Source: Candidatus Woesebacteria bacterium RBG_13_46_13 (GTDB lineage Bacteria > Patescibacteriota > Microgenomatia > UBA8517). From it: 34,268 nt of DNA. Each line of letters opens with the position of its first letter. Positions within the stretch are counted from its first letter, which is position 1. Below, piece after piece: positions 16,590 through 25,471 of the stretch. Location of the stretch: positions 142,880 to 177,147 of the forward strand of contig MGFR01000001.1 in the NCBI GenBank assembly GCA_001791995.1. Reading direction: 5' to 3'. The position numbers and the translations under genes are program-made. Below the pieces are notes generated by a model, which ran no database searches, was not told the origin of the DNA, and saw nothing but the letters and a program-made list of their open reading frames with translations.

Positions 16590-16617
16590 AGTATATCAAG
16601 AAGGCCGACCCAGTCAA
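16590..16617 (-). promoter_or_regulatory. Putative promoter of the TrpR-like gene (TTGACT-16-TATACT)
   Basis: Minus strand TTGACT (16617-16612), 16-bp spacer, TATACT (16595-16590); -35 overlaps the upstream stop codon. Confidence 0.55.
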
Positions 16618-16961
16618 GTGCTGGCGGAATTTTTGGCAAAATAAATCTCAATCGAGATTGTAACGCCCGCGATCAACAAAAAGTTGATGATATGGCCCAC
16701 GCCCAAAGATCTGAGTATCAGAAAAAGAGTCAAGGCCGATGCTGTCAAAAGCCCTCTTCTGGAATTGGCAAAAGCTGTAGAGAAGGTAAAAAGCAGGGCG
16801 AAAAACACAAGGGCAAAGAATACGAAAAAGGCTCCGAAGGTGTCCGGTTCAACAAAATAAACCAAACCGAAAAGCGCAATCCACAAAAGTATTGTAACCG
16901 CCAAAGTCGGAAAGAAGTTTTTTCTTTCCCTAATCTGTTTTTGTCTGAGTTTACCCTTCAT
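16614..16961 (-). CDS. Small integral membrane protein
   Basis: 115 aa, basic N-terminus then several hydrophobic segments; leaderless -10 TAAAAT-GAAACT-ATG. Confidence 0.65.
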   Translation of the reverse strand: MKGKLRQKQIRERKNFFPTLAVTILLWIALFGLVYFVEPDTFGAFFVFFALVFFALLFTFSTAFANSRRGLLTASALTLFLILRSLGVGHIINFLLIAGVTISIEIYFAKNSAST

Positions 16962-16999
16962 AGTTTCATTTTAGCCCACTTTGTGGCAGAATTCTTAGC

Positions 17000-17998
17000 A
17001 TGGATCCAATTGTTCTGCTCGTCATCGTTCTTGCCGGCCTTCTAGTCATCGCCATCCTTATTAACAGGAAATTAAGCGAACTCAAAGAGGCCCAAAAGCC
17101 GTCCGATGAGCTTCTGGAAATAATAAAAATGCTCCAAAGCGGCTCCAAGGAGGACAGAAAAGTACTTTTGGATTCCCTGCAGCAAAACACCCAGTCGTTA
17201 AACGAAAGACTGGATAACGCCGCCAGGGTTATTTCTCAGGTGCAAAGGAACTTGGGTGAGATGAGCGAAGTCGGCAAAGGAATAAGAACCCTGCAGGAAT
17301 TTCTGCAGTCTCCAAAACTCAGAGGTGGCCTCGGCGAGGAAGTTTTAAAGGAAATGATCGGCCAGACCTTTCCTAAAAACGCTTTTCATTTACAATACGC
17401 TTTCAAGTCCGGGGCCAAGGTCGACGCCGTTTTAAAGACAGAAGCCGGACTTCTCTGTATCGATTCGAAATTCCCCATGGAAAATTTTAATTTAATGCTC
17501 AAAGGCGAAACCGAAGCCGAAAGGGCTGTCGGAAAAAAACAATTTGCCGCGGATGTTAAAAAACACATAGAAGACATTTCCAGGAAATATATCTTACCCG
17601 AGGAGGGCACCATGGATTTTGCCCTGATGTATATTCCTTCGGAGGCGGTCTACTACGAAGTCGTAAATATTCAGGAGCTGAGCAACTTTGCCCGAAGACT
17701 AAGGGTCTATCCCGTTTCTCCCAATACCCTCTATGCCCACCTGCAGGTTTTGCTTTTGTCCTTTGAGGGAAAGGGCCTGGAGGCAAAATCGCGCCAGGTA
17801 TTCAGGATTCTCCGGGCCATACAGAAAGATTATTCAAAAGTCGGAGATAATCTTGGGGTATTACAAAAACACTTAAACAACGCCTACAATATCATGAGTT
17901 CGGTGATAACCTCGTTTACCCAACTGGGACAGAAAATAACCTCAACCCAGTCTTTGGGAGAGGCAGATGCCAAAGAAGTAAAAAAGCTCAAAGAGTAG
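17000..17998 (+). CDS. rmuC: RmuC-family DNA recombination protein
   Basis: N-terminal TM and coiled coil; 'GGLGEEVLKEMIGQTFPKNAFHLQYAFKSGAKVDAVLKTEAGLLCIDSKFPMENF' RmuC core. Confidence 0.93.
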   Translation: MDPIVLLVIVLAGLLVIAILINRKLSELKEAQKPSDELLEIIKMLQSGSKEDRKVLLDSLQQNTQSLNERLDNAARVISQVQRNLGEMSEVGKGIRTLQEFLQSPKLRGGLGEEVLKEMIGQTFPKNAFHLQYAFKSGAKVDAVLKTEAGLLCIDSKFPMENFNLMLKGETEAERAVGKKQFAADVKKHIEDISRKYILPEEGTMDFALMYIPSEAVYYEVVNIQELSNFARRLRVYPVSPNTLYAHLQVLLLSFEGKGLEAKSRQVFRILRAIQKDYSKVGDNLGVLQKHLNNAYNIMSSVITSFTQLGQKITSTQSLGEADAKEVKKLKE

Positions 17999-18077
17999 AA
18001 CAGTGGTTTTAAGCCTTTGACCGTGTGTATTATCACACAGACAAATGCGGGGTTACCACAAACCCATGACACTTGCT

Positions 18078-18533
18078 TCAAGATCTGCCGCCGGTGGACT
18101 CCATGAACTGCTGGGCCAGGAAGATTTGGTGCTTCACAATTCCGTGCATGACGTCTCTGATGGAGATTAGCCCCAAGAGCTTCCCTTCCTCGATAACGGG
18201 AAGGTGGCGGACGTGGTGTTCATCCATCAGAACCAGAGCTTCCTCAAGGGTACTAAAGCGTGTTACCGAAACGACATCTTTCGCGGGCGTCATGATCTGA
18301 GCGACGTTGGTTCTGGTAGCGGCTTTTCCCTCAAGCTCAACTTTCCAGGCGTAGTCGCGCTCCGTGACAATACCCACGAAGCTTCCCTCTTGATCCATCA
18401 CCACAAGGGCTCCAACCTTGGCCTTTCGCATGATGTCGAGGGCTGTGATGACGAACGTTTCGGGGGCAACCTCAAGCAGAACTTGTTGCTCCTTCTCGAC
18501 GAGCATTCCCCGGACAGTGAACGCATTAACCAT
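18078..18533 (-). CDS. Tandem CBS-domain protein
   Basis: Start ATG 18533 (MVNAFTVRGMLVEKEQQ...) preceded by AAGGAGG; 'VGALVVMDQEGSFVGIVTERDYAWKV' and 'VRHLPVIEEGKLLGLISIRDVMHGIV'. Confidence 0.92.
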   Translation of the reverse strand: MVNAFTVRGMLVEKEQQVLLEVAPETFVITALDIMRKAKVGALVVMDQEGSFVGIVTERDYAWKVELEGKAATRTNVAQIMTPAKDVVSVTRFSTLEEALVLMDEHHVRHLPVIEEGKLLGLISIRDVMHGIVKHQIFLAQQFMESTGGRS

Positions 18534-18538
18534 TCCTT

Positions 18539-18545
18539 CCTCCTT
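18539..18545 (-). promoter_or_regulatory. Perfect Shine-Dalgarno sequence AAGGAGG for the CBS gene
   Basis: CCTCCTT on + strand, 5 nt upstream of ATG 18533 on -. Confidence 0.75.
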
Positions 18546-18607
18546 AGGTCTGAGATTTTTGTTCAAAGAGCGAATAAGTATTATACATTATTGCCTTTTC
18601 TTTCTGA

Positions 18608-18613
18608 TACAAT
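18608..18613 (+). promoter_or_regulatory. Putative -10 (TACAAT) 6 nt upstream of the GTG start of the helicase-nuclease; leaderless
   Basis: TACAAT-TGCCTC-GTG. Confidence 0.5.
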
Positions 18614-18619
18614 TGCCTC

Positions 18620-21532
18620 GTGGCAAAAAGAGCTTCGGAAGTAAGGCTAAATAAAGAACAGGCAACCGCAATCAAATACGGCAAAGGACCCCTGTTAATT
18701 ATCGCCGGCGCGGGTACCGGTAAAACTACGGTAATTACGGAAAGAATAAAGTATTTGATCCTCTCCAAACTGGCCAAACCCGACGGGGTTTTAGCCCTGA
18801 CGTTTACGGAAAAGGCGGCCAGAGAGATGGAAAGCCGGGTGGATGTGGCCATGCCCTATGGCTATACCCAGATGTGGATATCTACCTTTCATTCTTTTTG
18901 CGACAGGATATTAAGACGAGAAGCCCTCCATATCGGGTTGGACCCGAAATACAAATTGACTTCAGAGGCGGAGACGACCCAGTTTATTCGCAACAACCTT
19001 TTTAAGTTTGATTTAAATTATTTCCGGCCGTTGGGAAATCCCACCAAGTTTATCGGGGGAATGTTGCAGCATTTTTCCCGTCTTCAGGATGAGGATATCA
19101 GCCCCAACGATTATCTTGCCTGGACAAATACCAAGTTGGCCAAGGTCGAAAAAGTCGAACGGGCCAAATGGAAAGAACTGGCCAAAGCCTACAAAACCTA
19201 CGACGAACTCAAGGTTAAAGAAGGATTGATGGATTTTGGAGATTTAATTGTCAAAACCCTTCAGCTGTTTAGACAAAGACCGAATGTTTTGAAGGAATAT
19301 CAAGAGCAATTTAAATACGTCCTGGTGGATGAATTCCAAGACACCAACTTTGCCCAGAACGAACTGGCAAAAATCCTTGCCGGCAAGGGCAAAAATATTA
19401 CCGTTTGTGGGGATGACGATCAATCCATTTATCGATTTAGGGGAGCCGCGGTATCCAACATTGTCCAATTCAGGAAAAATTTTCCCAGGGCCAAAATTGT
19501 GGTTTTGACCAAAAACTATCGCTCCACCCAGGAAATTCTTAACCGTTCCTACGACATGATCCAGCACAATAACCCCGACAGGCTGGAGGTAGTTGAAAAA
19601 ATTGACAAAAAGCTTGTCTCGCAGGTGGCCAAGGACGGTGAGGAGATAGGTTTTATCCACACCGACAGGGTAGAAAATGAGGCAGAGACTGTTGCCAAAA
19701 AAATAAGGGAGTTGGTAGAGGAAGGTTATGATTATCGCGACTTTGCCCTTCTGGTTAGGGCGAATAGCCACTCCGAACCCTTTAGTCGGGCACTATCCCG
19801 GCAGGGAATTCCCTCCCAGTTTTTGGGCCCCGGCAGACTCTTCAGACAACCGGAAATAGTGGATCTGATTGCCTATCTTAAAGTTTTATACAACCTCGAG
19901 GATTCGGTTTCTTTCTATCGGCTTTTGGCGATTGAGTATTTCAATATCTCCGCCAGGGACCTGGCACTTTTGGGAAATTATGCCAGAAAATACAACCTTT
20001 CCCTGTTTGAGGCCTGCGAGAAGATGGGGGAGGTTTCTATAAGTACCGACTCCAAAGAAAAAATTAGCAAGATTTTGGAGATTATCAATAAACATTTGGA
20101 AAAAGCCAAGAAGGAAACCGCCGGACAGCTGCTTTATTATTTTCTAGAAGATACCGAACTTTTGACCAAACTTTTAAATCCGGAGAGTGTGGATGCCGAG
20201 AAAAAGGCGGCCAACGTTGCCAAATTCTTCGACAAATTAAAGACCTATGAGGTGGATCATGAGAACGCGACGGTCGCCGCGATTGTTGATTGGCTGGAAC
20301 TTGCCAGCGAATTGGGGGAATCGCCTCTGGCGGCAGACACGGACTGGGTTGATATTAATGCCGTAAATATTTTAACAGTGCACTCGGCCAAGGGTTTGGA
20401 ATTCCCCGTCGTTTTCTTAGTCAATTTGGTAGCCCAGAGATTTCCGACGGTTGAGCGTCGCGAACAAATCCCCATACCCGAGGCTTTGATTAAGGAAGTT
20501 TTGCCGGTTGGGGATTATCATTTGGAAGAAGAAAGGCGGCTCTTTTATGTGGGGATGACCAGAGCACGGGACTTATTATTCTTTAGCGCAGCGGATTACT
20601 ACGGAGAGGGGAAAAGAGAAAAACGCTTATCTCCGTTTATTTTCGAGGCCATAGGGGATAAGGCAGTTTCGGCCGAGCAGCTATTGCCCAAGGGCAAACA
20701 GCTGAGTTTCTTAGACTATGCCGCACCCCAGATATTGGACAGCAGGCCTAAAGCACCCAAGCTGCATATCGACTATTTGTCGTACTCCCAAATCGAAACG
20801 TTTAAAACCTGTCCCTTACACTATAAATTGAAATATATTTTCAAAGTTCCGACCCCACCGAGTGCCTCCCAAAGTTTCGGAACATCAATCCACTCCTCGA
20901 TCAAAGAATTTTATGAACTGGTAGGGTCGGGCAAAAGACCGACGGAAAAGTTGATCCATCAATGTTTGCAGGAAAACTGGGTCAGGGAGGGTTTTTCGGG
21001 GAAAGCCCACGAGAAGAAGTTTTTCGAGAAAGGTAAAATTTATCTCTCGGGATTTTTAAAGACTGGTTTTGATAAAAATAATCTCCCCAGGACAATGGAG
21101 CAGGTCTTTACGGTTCCTCTGGTCTCCAAAGACAGGAAGTCTGTAATAAGGATTGGGGGGAAAATCGACAGGATGGATGTTTTTCCCGACGGGTCGGTTG
21201 AGATAGTCGACTATAAAACCGGGGCAACAATTCCGACCCAGAAAGAGGTTGATAATAACCTGCAGCTATCTTTCTACGCCTTGGCTGCAACCGGCATTCC
21301 CGACAAACCTTTCGGCAGGAAGACAGAGAAGGTCAAATTGTCATTATATTTTTTGGACGAACAGGAAAAACTGACAACAACCAGGACCGCCGAACAGTTG
21401 GAAAAAGCGCGTCAGGAGATTTTTAAAACCAAAGAGGAGATAGAAAAATCGGACTTCAAGTGCTCAGGTCACATCTTTTGCCAGGGCAGCTGTGAGTATT
21501 CCCTCTTTTGCCGCAGCGAAAGACTACTTTAG
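18620..21532 (+). CDS. UvrD/Rep-family superfamily-1 helicase fused to C-terminal PD-(D/E)XK nuclease
   Basis: 'LLIIAGAGTGKTTVITERI', 'VDEFQDTNFAQNELA', 'VCGDDDQSIYRFRGA'; C-terminal 'LSYSQIETFKTCPLHYKLKYI', 'GGKIDRMDVFPDGSVEIVDYKTG' and Cys-rich tail; GTG start. Confidence 0.93.
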   Translation: MAKRASEVRLNKEQATAIKYGKGPLLIIAGAGTGKTTVITERIKYLILSKLAKPDGVLALTFTEKAAREMESRVDVAMPYGYTQMWISTFHSFCDRILRREALHIGLDPKYKLTSEAETTQFIRNNLFKFDLNYFRPLGNPTKFIGGMLQHFSRLQDEDISPNDYLAWTNTKLAKVEKVERAKWKELAKAYKTYDELKVKEGLMDFGDLIVKTLQLFRQRPNVLKEYQEQFKYVLVDEFQDTNFAQNELAKILAGKGKNITVCGDDDQSIYRFRGAAVSNIVQFRKNFPRAKIVVLTKNYRSTQEILNRSYDMIQHNNPDRLEVVEKIDKKLVSQVAKDGEEIGFIHTDRVENEAETVAKKIRELVEEGYDYRDFALLVRANSHSEPFSRALSRQGIPSQFLGPGRLFRQPEIVDLIAYLKVLYNLEDSVSFYRLLAIEYFNISARDLALLGNYARKYNLSLFEACEKMGEVSISTDSKEKISKILEIINKHLEKAKKETAGQLLYYFLEDTELLTKLLNPESVDAEKKAANVAKFFDKLKTYEVDHENATVAAIVDWLELASELGESPLAADTDWVDINAVNILTVHSAKGLEFPVVFLVNLVAQRFPTVERREQIPIPEALIKEVLPVGDYHLEEERRLFYVGMTRARDLLFFSAADYYGEGKREKRLSPFIFEAIGDKAVSAEQLLPKGKQLSFLDYAAPQILDSRPKAPKLHIDYLSYSQIETFKTCPLHYKLKYIFKVPTPPSASQSFGTSIHSSIKEFYELVGSGKRPTEKLIHQCLQENWVREGFSGKAHEKKFFEKGKIYLSGFLKTGFDKNNLPRTMEQVFTVPLVSKDRKSVIRIGGKIDRMDVFPDGSVEIVDYKTGATIPTQKEVDNNLQLSFYALAATGIPDKPFGRKTEKVKLSLYFLDEQEKLTTTRTAEQLEKARQEIFKTKEEIEKSDFKCSGHIFCQGSCEYSLFCRSERLL

Positions 21533-21784
21533 AGCAATAACCTGAAAACCGTATTTTTTGATATCTTTTTCGGAAAAGAATTTTAAGTCTTTCGTTTTTA
21601 AAACATAACCCACTCTTTTCTCCAACACCCTTCCGGTATAGACTTTATTTTTCGGGTCCCATTCACGCAGTACAAGAACATCTCCTTCTTTGCACTTCCA
21701 ATCGGCAAGCCTGACCTCGAAGGTCTTCTTGCCTGATTTGATCTCTTTGAAAAATTCCGGCGTTGTTTTCTTTTCTATCTTCAT
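21524..21784 (-). CDS. DUF3850 / ASCH-like (PUA-fold) small protein
   Basis: 'EFFKEIKSGKKTFEVRLADWKCKEGDVLVLREWDPKNKVYTGRVLEKRVGYVL' matches the DUF3850 pattern. Confidence 0.85.
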   Translation of the reverse strand: MKIEKKTTPEFFKEIKSGKKTFEVRLADWKCKEGDVLVLREWDPKNKVYTGRVLEKRVGYVLKTKDLKFFSEKDIKKYGFQVIALK

Positions 21785-22599
21785 AGTGGTAGTCGGGTTT
21801 TGATAAAAGCCCCCGGATATTCTACAACAATCCCCCCAAAGGATTTTTTAAAATGGGTAAATCCCAACCAGGATTTATTGGGAAACCTTTCGTCATAGAT
21901 TCCCTCGAAATCAAAAATCTTGGCGCCCAGTCTCTTGGCCCAGAGGATTCCTTCCCAAACAATATTGTATTGTGCAAGGGCCCTTCTCCCTTCTTTGTTG
22001 GTGAATGCTTGCCAGTAGTAACCCATCCCGTCAGCTACCAAAAAAATCGCCCCCGCCCTTATCTGTTTTGAAGGATCTGTGCATAAATAGAAAGTGCACT
22101 TATCGTCGAAGGATTTCTTAAGGGCTAATAGAGGTTTGAGGGGCGGGATGCATCTTCTGCGCCCGACAGATTTTTTCCATAGGTTTCTAAAGTCTTCGAT
22201 ATCGGAAGAAGTTTCCACTCCAGAACGTGAAGTCTTGCGAAGAGCATGTCTGGCGTCTTTTAATAAATTCTGAAATATCTTTTCTTTAGGTTTGGTAAGG
22301 TCTATTTGCAAGGTTTTTGTCGGCAGGTAAGGAGATTTGCTTAGCTTATAGCCATTCTTTATCAATAGGCCAATGTCGGTCGTGTTCTTTGGTTCGACAA
22401 TGATTTGCAAAGCCCGATATTTTTTCGCAAGTTTGTTGATTTTATCCATCTCAATCTTTTCGGGGCGCTGGATTTTTATTACAGAACCAACAATGGGGAA
22501 TTTCCTAATAAAAGAATTAATCCCCGAAGCCCTCTCGGCTATCCAGCCGGTTTTGGAGAGATAGTCGGCATACTGGGTAGACTGTCTTATGTCCTTCAT
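21781..22599 (-). CDS. FemAB/FemX-like aminoacyltransferase (GNAT fold), copy 2
   Basis: 'YLPTKTLQIDLTKPKEKIFQNLLKDARHALRKTSRSGVE...AGAIFLVADGMGYYWQAFTNKEGRRALAQYNIVWEGILWAKRLGAKIFDFEGI'. Confidence 0.85.
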   Translation of the reverse strand: MKDIRQSTQYADYLSKTGWIAERASGINSFIRKFPIVGSVIKIQRPEKIEMDKINKLAKKYRALQIIVEPKNTTDIGLLIKNGYKLSKSPYLPTKTLQIDLTKPKEKIFQNLLKDARHALRKTSRSGVETSSDIEDFRNLWKKSVGRRRCIPPLKPLLALKKSFDDKCTFYLCTDPSKQIRAGAIFLVADGMGYYWQAFTNKEGRRALAQYNIVWEGILWAKRLGAKIFDFEGIYDERFPNKSWLGFTHFKKSFGGIVVEYPGAFIKTRLPL

Positions 22600-23597
22600 T
22601 AAAACTTTGGTTTAATGATTCCCAGCTTTGTTCTGGCGCGTAGAATCCACCAGCGGAGATTTTCGGCAATCCTATAAAGCCGATATAAAGGACTGGTGAC
22701 CAAATCCCAGGTCCCCAAAAACTCAATTACTTCGGGGCCGTAGCCTTCTTTAAAACGGGTGAAACCCTTGCCTTCCTCCCGGCCCCAAAGATCAAAGGTG
22801 GCAAGCCCCAGAGACTTTCCGAATCTAATTGCCTCCCACATAATCAGATTATTGGCCATGACATTTTTGTTCTCTTCGGTCGAGGCACCGTAGGGATAGT
22901 AAAGGAAATCATGCCAGGAAAATAATATCCAGGTGGTAATGATTTTCTTATGATAAGTTGCGACCAAGAGGTGGGCGATACCGGCATCTTTTAGGCTTTT
23001 CCACATCAAGCGGTGGTAGTTTTCGGTATGGGCATAGAAACCCTGACGGCTAACCGTTTCGCCGGTAAGCTCCAGATATCTTTCGAATGCCGATTTTGAA
23101 TTATTTTCCTGAACCGTAACCCCGTTTTTTATGGCAATGCGGATATTGTAACGGGTCTTGGGGTGAAAGTTGGCTAGCAGTTCCTCCTCGGACCTCTTGA
23201 GATTTATCCAAAAAGTGGTCGGTGTAAAAAGGGTTTTTCCGGGGACTGCGCCGGAAGATGAAAGGATGTCCGTAAGTTTTTTGTTGGACCTAACATTCGG
23301 TTCCATTTTGATAAAAATCAATTTATTTTTTCTGGCAAAGTCTTTGAGAAATTCCAGCGTTTCAGAATTTGGTTCCTGGCCTTTGATAAACATGCCGATT
23401 TTGAAATTGGTCAGGGGGATTTTGTGGAGTGTCAGCTGTATCGCCTCAAGAAGTACCCCACCTTTATTAAATCTGGCGAATCTTACAACTTCGTTCCCGG
23501 ATTGTTTTCTAAACTCTCCCCACTCCCAAGATTGTAAAGGATGGCTCGAGGCTTTATTGAAAGCTTCTTTTTCGGACTGGGAAACTTGCCTGATCAT
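22599..23597 (-). CDS. FemAB/FemX-like aminoacyltransferase (GNAT fold), copy 1
   Basis: 'HPLQSWEWGEFRKQSGNEVVRF...TTFWINLKRSEEELLANFHPKTRYNIRIAIKNGV...YYPYGASTEENKNVMANNLIMWEAIRFGKSLGLATFDLWG'. Confidence 0.92.
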   Translation of the reverse strand: MIRQVSQSEKEAFNKASSHPLQSWEWGEFRKQSGNEVVRFARFNKGGVLLEAIQLTLHKIPLTNFKIGMFIKGQEPNSETLEFLKDFARKNKLIFIKMEPNVRSNKKLTDILSSSGAVPGKTLFTPTTFWINLKRSEEELLANFHPKTRYNIRIAIKNGVTVQENNSKSAFERYLELTGETVSRQGFYAHTENYHRLMWKSLKDAGIAHLLVATYHKKIITTWILFSWHDFLYYPYGASTEENKNVMANNLIMWEAIRFGKSLGLATFDLWGREEGKGFTRFKEGYGPEVIEFLGTWDLVTSPLYRLYRIAENLRWWILRARTKLGIIKPKF

Positions 23598-25471
23598 AAA
23601 TCTATCTCGTCTAATTCTGACATAAAATTGTCGATTAGACGACCCGGACCGATATCCTCCAGAAGATTTTCTGGAATGTCCATTATAAAACGGGAGGGTG
23701 GGTTTGAAACTTTTTCGCCGAAATAGAGCCGGCGCGAGGCGTAACTTAAATAAAGCAGATCTTTGGCCCTGGTCATGCCCACATAGGCCAGGCGTCTTTC
23801 TTCTTCCAATTGTCCCGCATCCCAGAGGGAACGCGAATGGGGGAAAAGCCCCTCCTCCATGCCGACGATGAAAACAATCGGGAATTCCAATCCTTTTGCG
23901 GCATGTAGGGTCATTAGCGTAACCGCATCTTTTTTCTCGCCGGTTTGGTTTTTGATATTTCCTTTTTCGTTTTGTTCCGCCTCAACCAAGGATACGTTTT
24001 CCAGAAATTCGTTTATCTCGGGAAACTGGGCGGCCACGGAGCGTAATTCCTTGATGTTTTCCAGTCTGGCCAGATTCTCTTCGGTCTCTTTCTGGTACAA
24101 ATCCAAGTAGTCGGTTTTGGCCAGCACCGAATCCAGAAGGTCCAGAGTCGTAAACTTTTCAATACTTCCTACCTCTTGTCTAAACTCATCGAACTTTTGT
24201 AGTCTTCTTTTGCCGAGTTTTGCCACCCTTCTTTTGGAAACCGAATCGTTGGGGCTTACCAAAAGCCTAAGATACGAAAGAACATCCTTGACTTCCTTTC
24301 TGGCATAGAAACGGATGCCTCCAATAAGCACATAGGGGATTCCCCCATGCAGGAGGGCTTCCTCCAGAACCCTGGACTGGGCATTTGTTCGATACAACAC
24401 GGAGATAGCGGAGTAATCAATTCCGCTACCAACGAGTTTGTCTATTTGGGAAACCACAAAGCTCGCCTCATCCAGACCGTTCTTGGCAGTATAGAGTTTT
24501 ATCCTTTCTCCCAAGGGGTTTTCGGTCCAAAGCCTCAGTATCGGATGGGATTTGTTTTTGGCAATTACACCGTTGGCTGCGGAAAGAATGTTTTGGGTAG
24601 AACGGTAGTTCTGTTCAAGGTTAACAATTTTGATATCGGGAAAGTCTTTCACCAGGTAGTTGATATTGCGATAGTCGGCCCCCCTCCAGGAATAGATGGA
24701 CTGGGAAGCATCCCCAACGGCCGTAATGTTTTTTCTCTTGCCAATAAGCATCTTGGTGAGGCTGTATTGAATTTTGTTGGTATCCTGCCATTCATCCACA
24801 AAGATATGCGTAAATTTTGTCTGCCATTTGGCAAGCACCCCCGGATTTTTTCTGAAAAGCTCAACCGCCTTAAGCAGTAGATCGTCAAAATCCAGAGCTC
24901 CGGCGGCCTTGAGATATTTTCCGTACCCACTATAGACCTTAAAGATTGTTTCTTGCCAGTCTCCCTTGGCGAATTCGGCATACTGGACGGGTGAGAGCAT
25001 TTGGTTTTTGGCCTCCGAGATATCGTTTAGTACCGCGGCGGGGGCATAGGAATCCGTAGAGAGGTTGAAGCTTTCCATAATTTCCTTTACCGCCTGTTTC
25101 TGGTCTTCTTCGTCATAGATCAAAAAGGATGGTGCAATCCCGATATTCTTTCCGTCAATCCTTAAGATTTTTGCACAGAGCGAATGGAAGGTTCCGGCAA
25201 ATCCGGGAGGAGTTCCGATGAGTTTGGCAACTCTTTCTTTCATTTCCCCGGCTGCCTTGTTGGTAAAGGTCAGAAGACAGCAGTTTTCGGGCTCTGCCTT
25301 GCTGGTGGCTATACAGTAGGCAACCCTATATGTTAATACCCTGGTCTTGCCGCTGCCTGCGCCGGCCAGTACTAAAAGGGGTCCTTTATCGTGGACCACT
25401 GCCTGTTTCTGCGCAGGATTGAGGCCCGAAAGAAGCTTGTCCGCCTCGGGTTTCTGAAATACAATTGTCAT
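23594..25471 (-). CDS. PcrA/UvrD-like DNA helicase
   Basis: Likely start MTIVFQKPEADKLLSGLNPAQKQAV at 25471; 'LLVLAGAGSGKTRVLTYRV', 'VDEWQDTNKIQYSL', 'VGDASQSIYSWRGADYRN', 'VTLMTLHAAKGLEFPIVFIVGMEEGLFPH'. Confidence 0.94.
   Translation of the reverse strand: MTIVFQKPEADKLLSGLNPAQKQAVVHDKGPLLVLAGAGSGKTRVLTYRVAYCIATSKAEPENCCLLTFTNKAAGEMKERVAKLIGTPPGFAGTFHSLCAKILRIDGKNIGIAPSFLIYDEEDQKQAVKEIMESFNLSTDSYAPAAVLNDISEAKNQMLSPVQYAEFAKGDWQETIFKVYSGYGKYLKAAGALDFDDLLLKAVELFRKNPGVLAKWQTKFTHIFVDEWQDTNKIQYSLTKMLIGKRKNITAVGDASQSIYSWRGADYRNINYLVKDFPDIKIVNLEQNYRSTQNILSAANGVIAKNKSHPILRLWTENPLGERIKLYTAKNGLDEASFVVSQIDKLVGSGIDYSAISVLYRTNAQSRVLEEALLHGGIPYVLIGGIRFYARKEVKDVLSYLRLLVSPNDSVSKRRVAKLGKRRLQKFDEFRQEVGSIEKFTTLDLLDSVLAKTDYLDLYQKETEENLARLENIKELRSVAAQFPEINEFLENVSLVEAEQNEKGNIKNQTGEKKDAVTLMTLHAAKGLEFPIVFIVGMEEGLFPHSRSLWDAGQLEEERRLAYVGMTRAKDLLYLSYASRRLYFGEKVSNPPSRFIMDIPENLLEDIGPGRLIDNFMSELDEIDL
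25437..25465 (+). promoter_or_regulatory. Putative leaderless promoter of the LCP gene (TTGTCC-17-TACAAT-6-ATG)
   Basis: TTGTCC 25437-25442, TACAAT 25460-25465, ATG 25472; lies wholly in the divergent helicase coding region. Confidence 0.6.

Noticed and set aside
18022-18065. Small hairpins GTGTG-N6-CACAC and GGGTT-N6-AACCC between rmuC and the CBS gene
   Set aside because: Five-bp stems with no U-tract on either strand; insufficient to call terminators.
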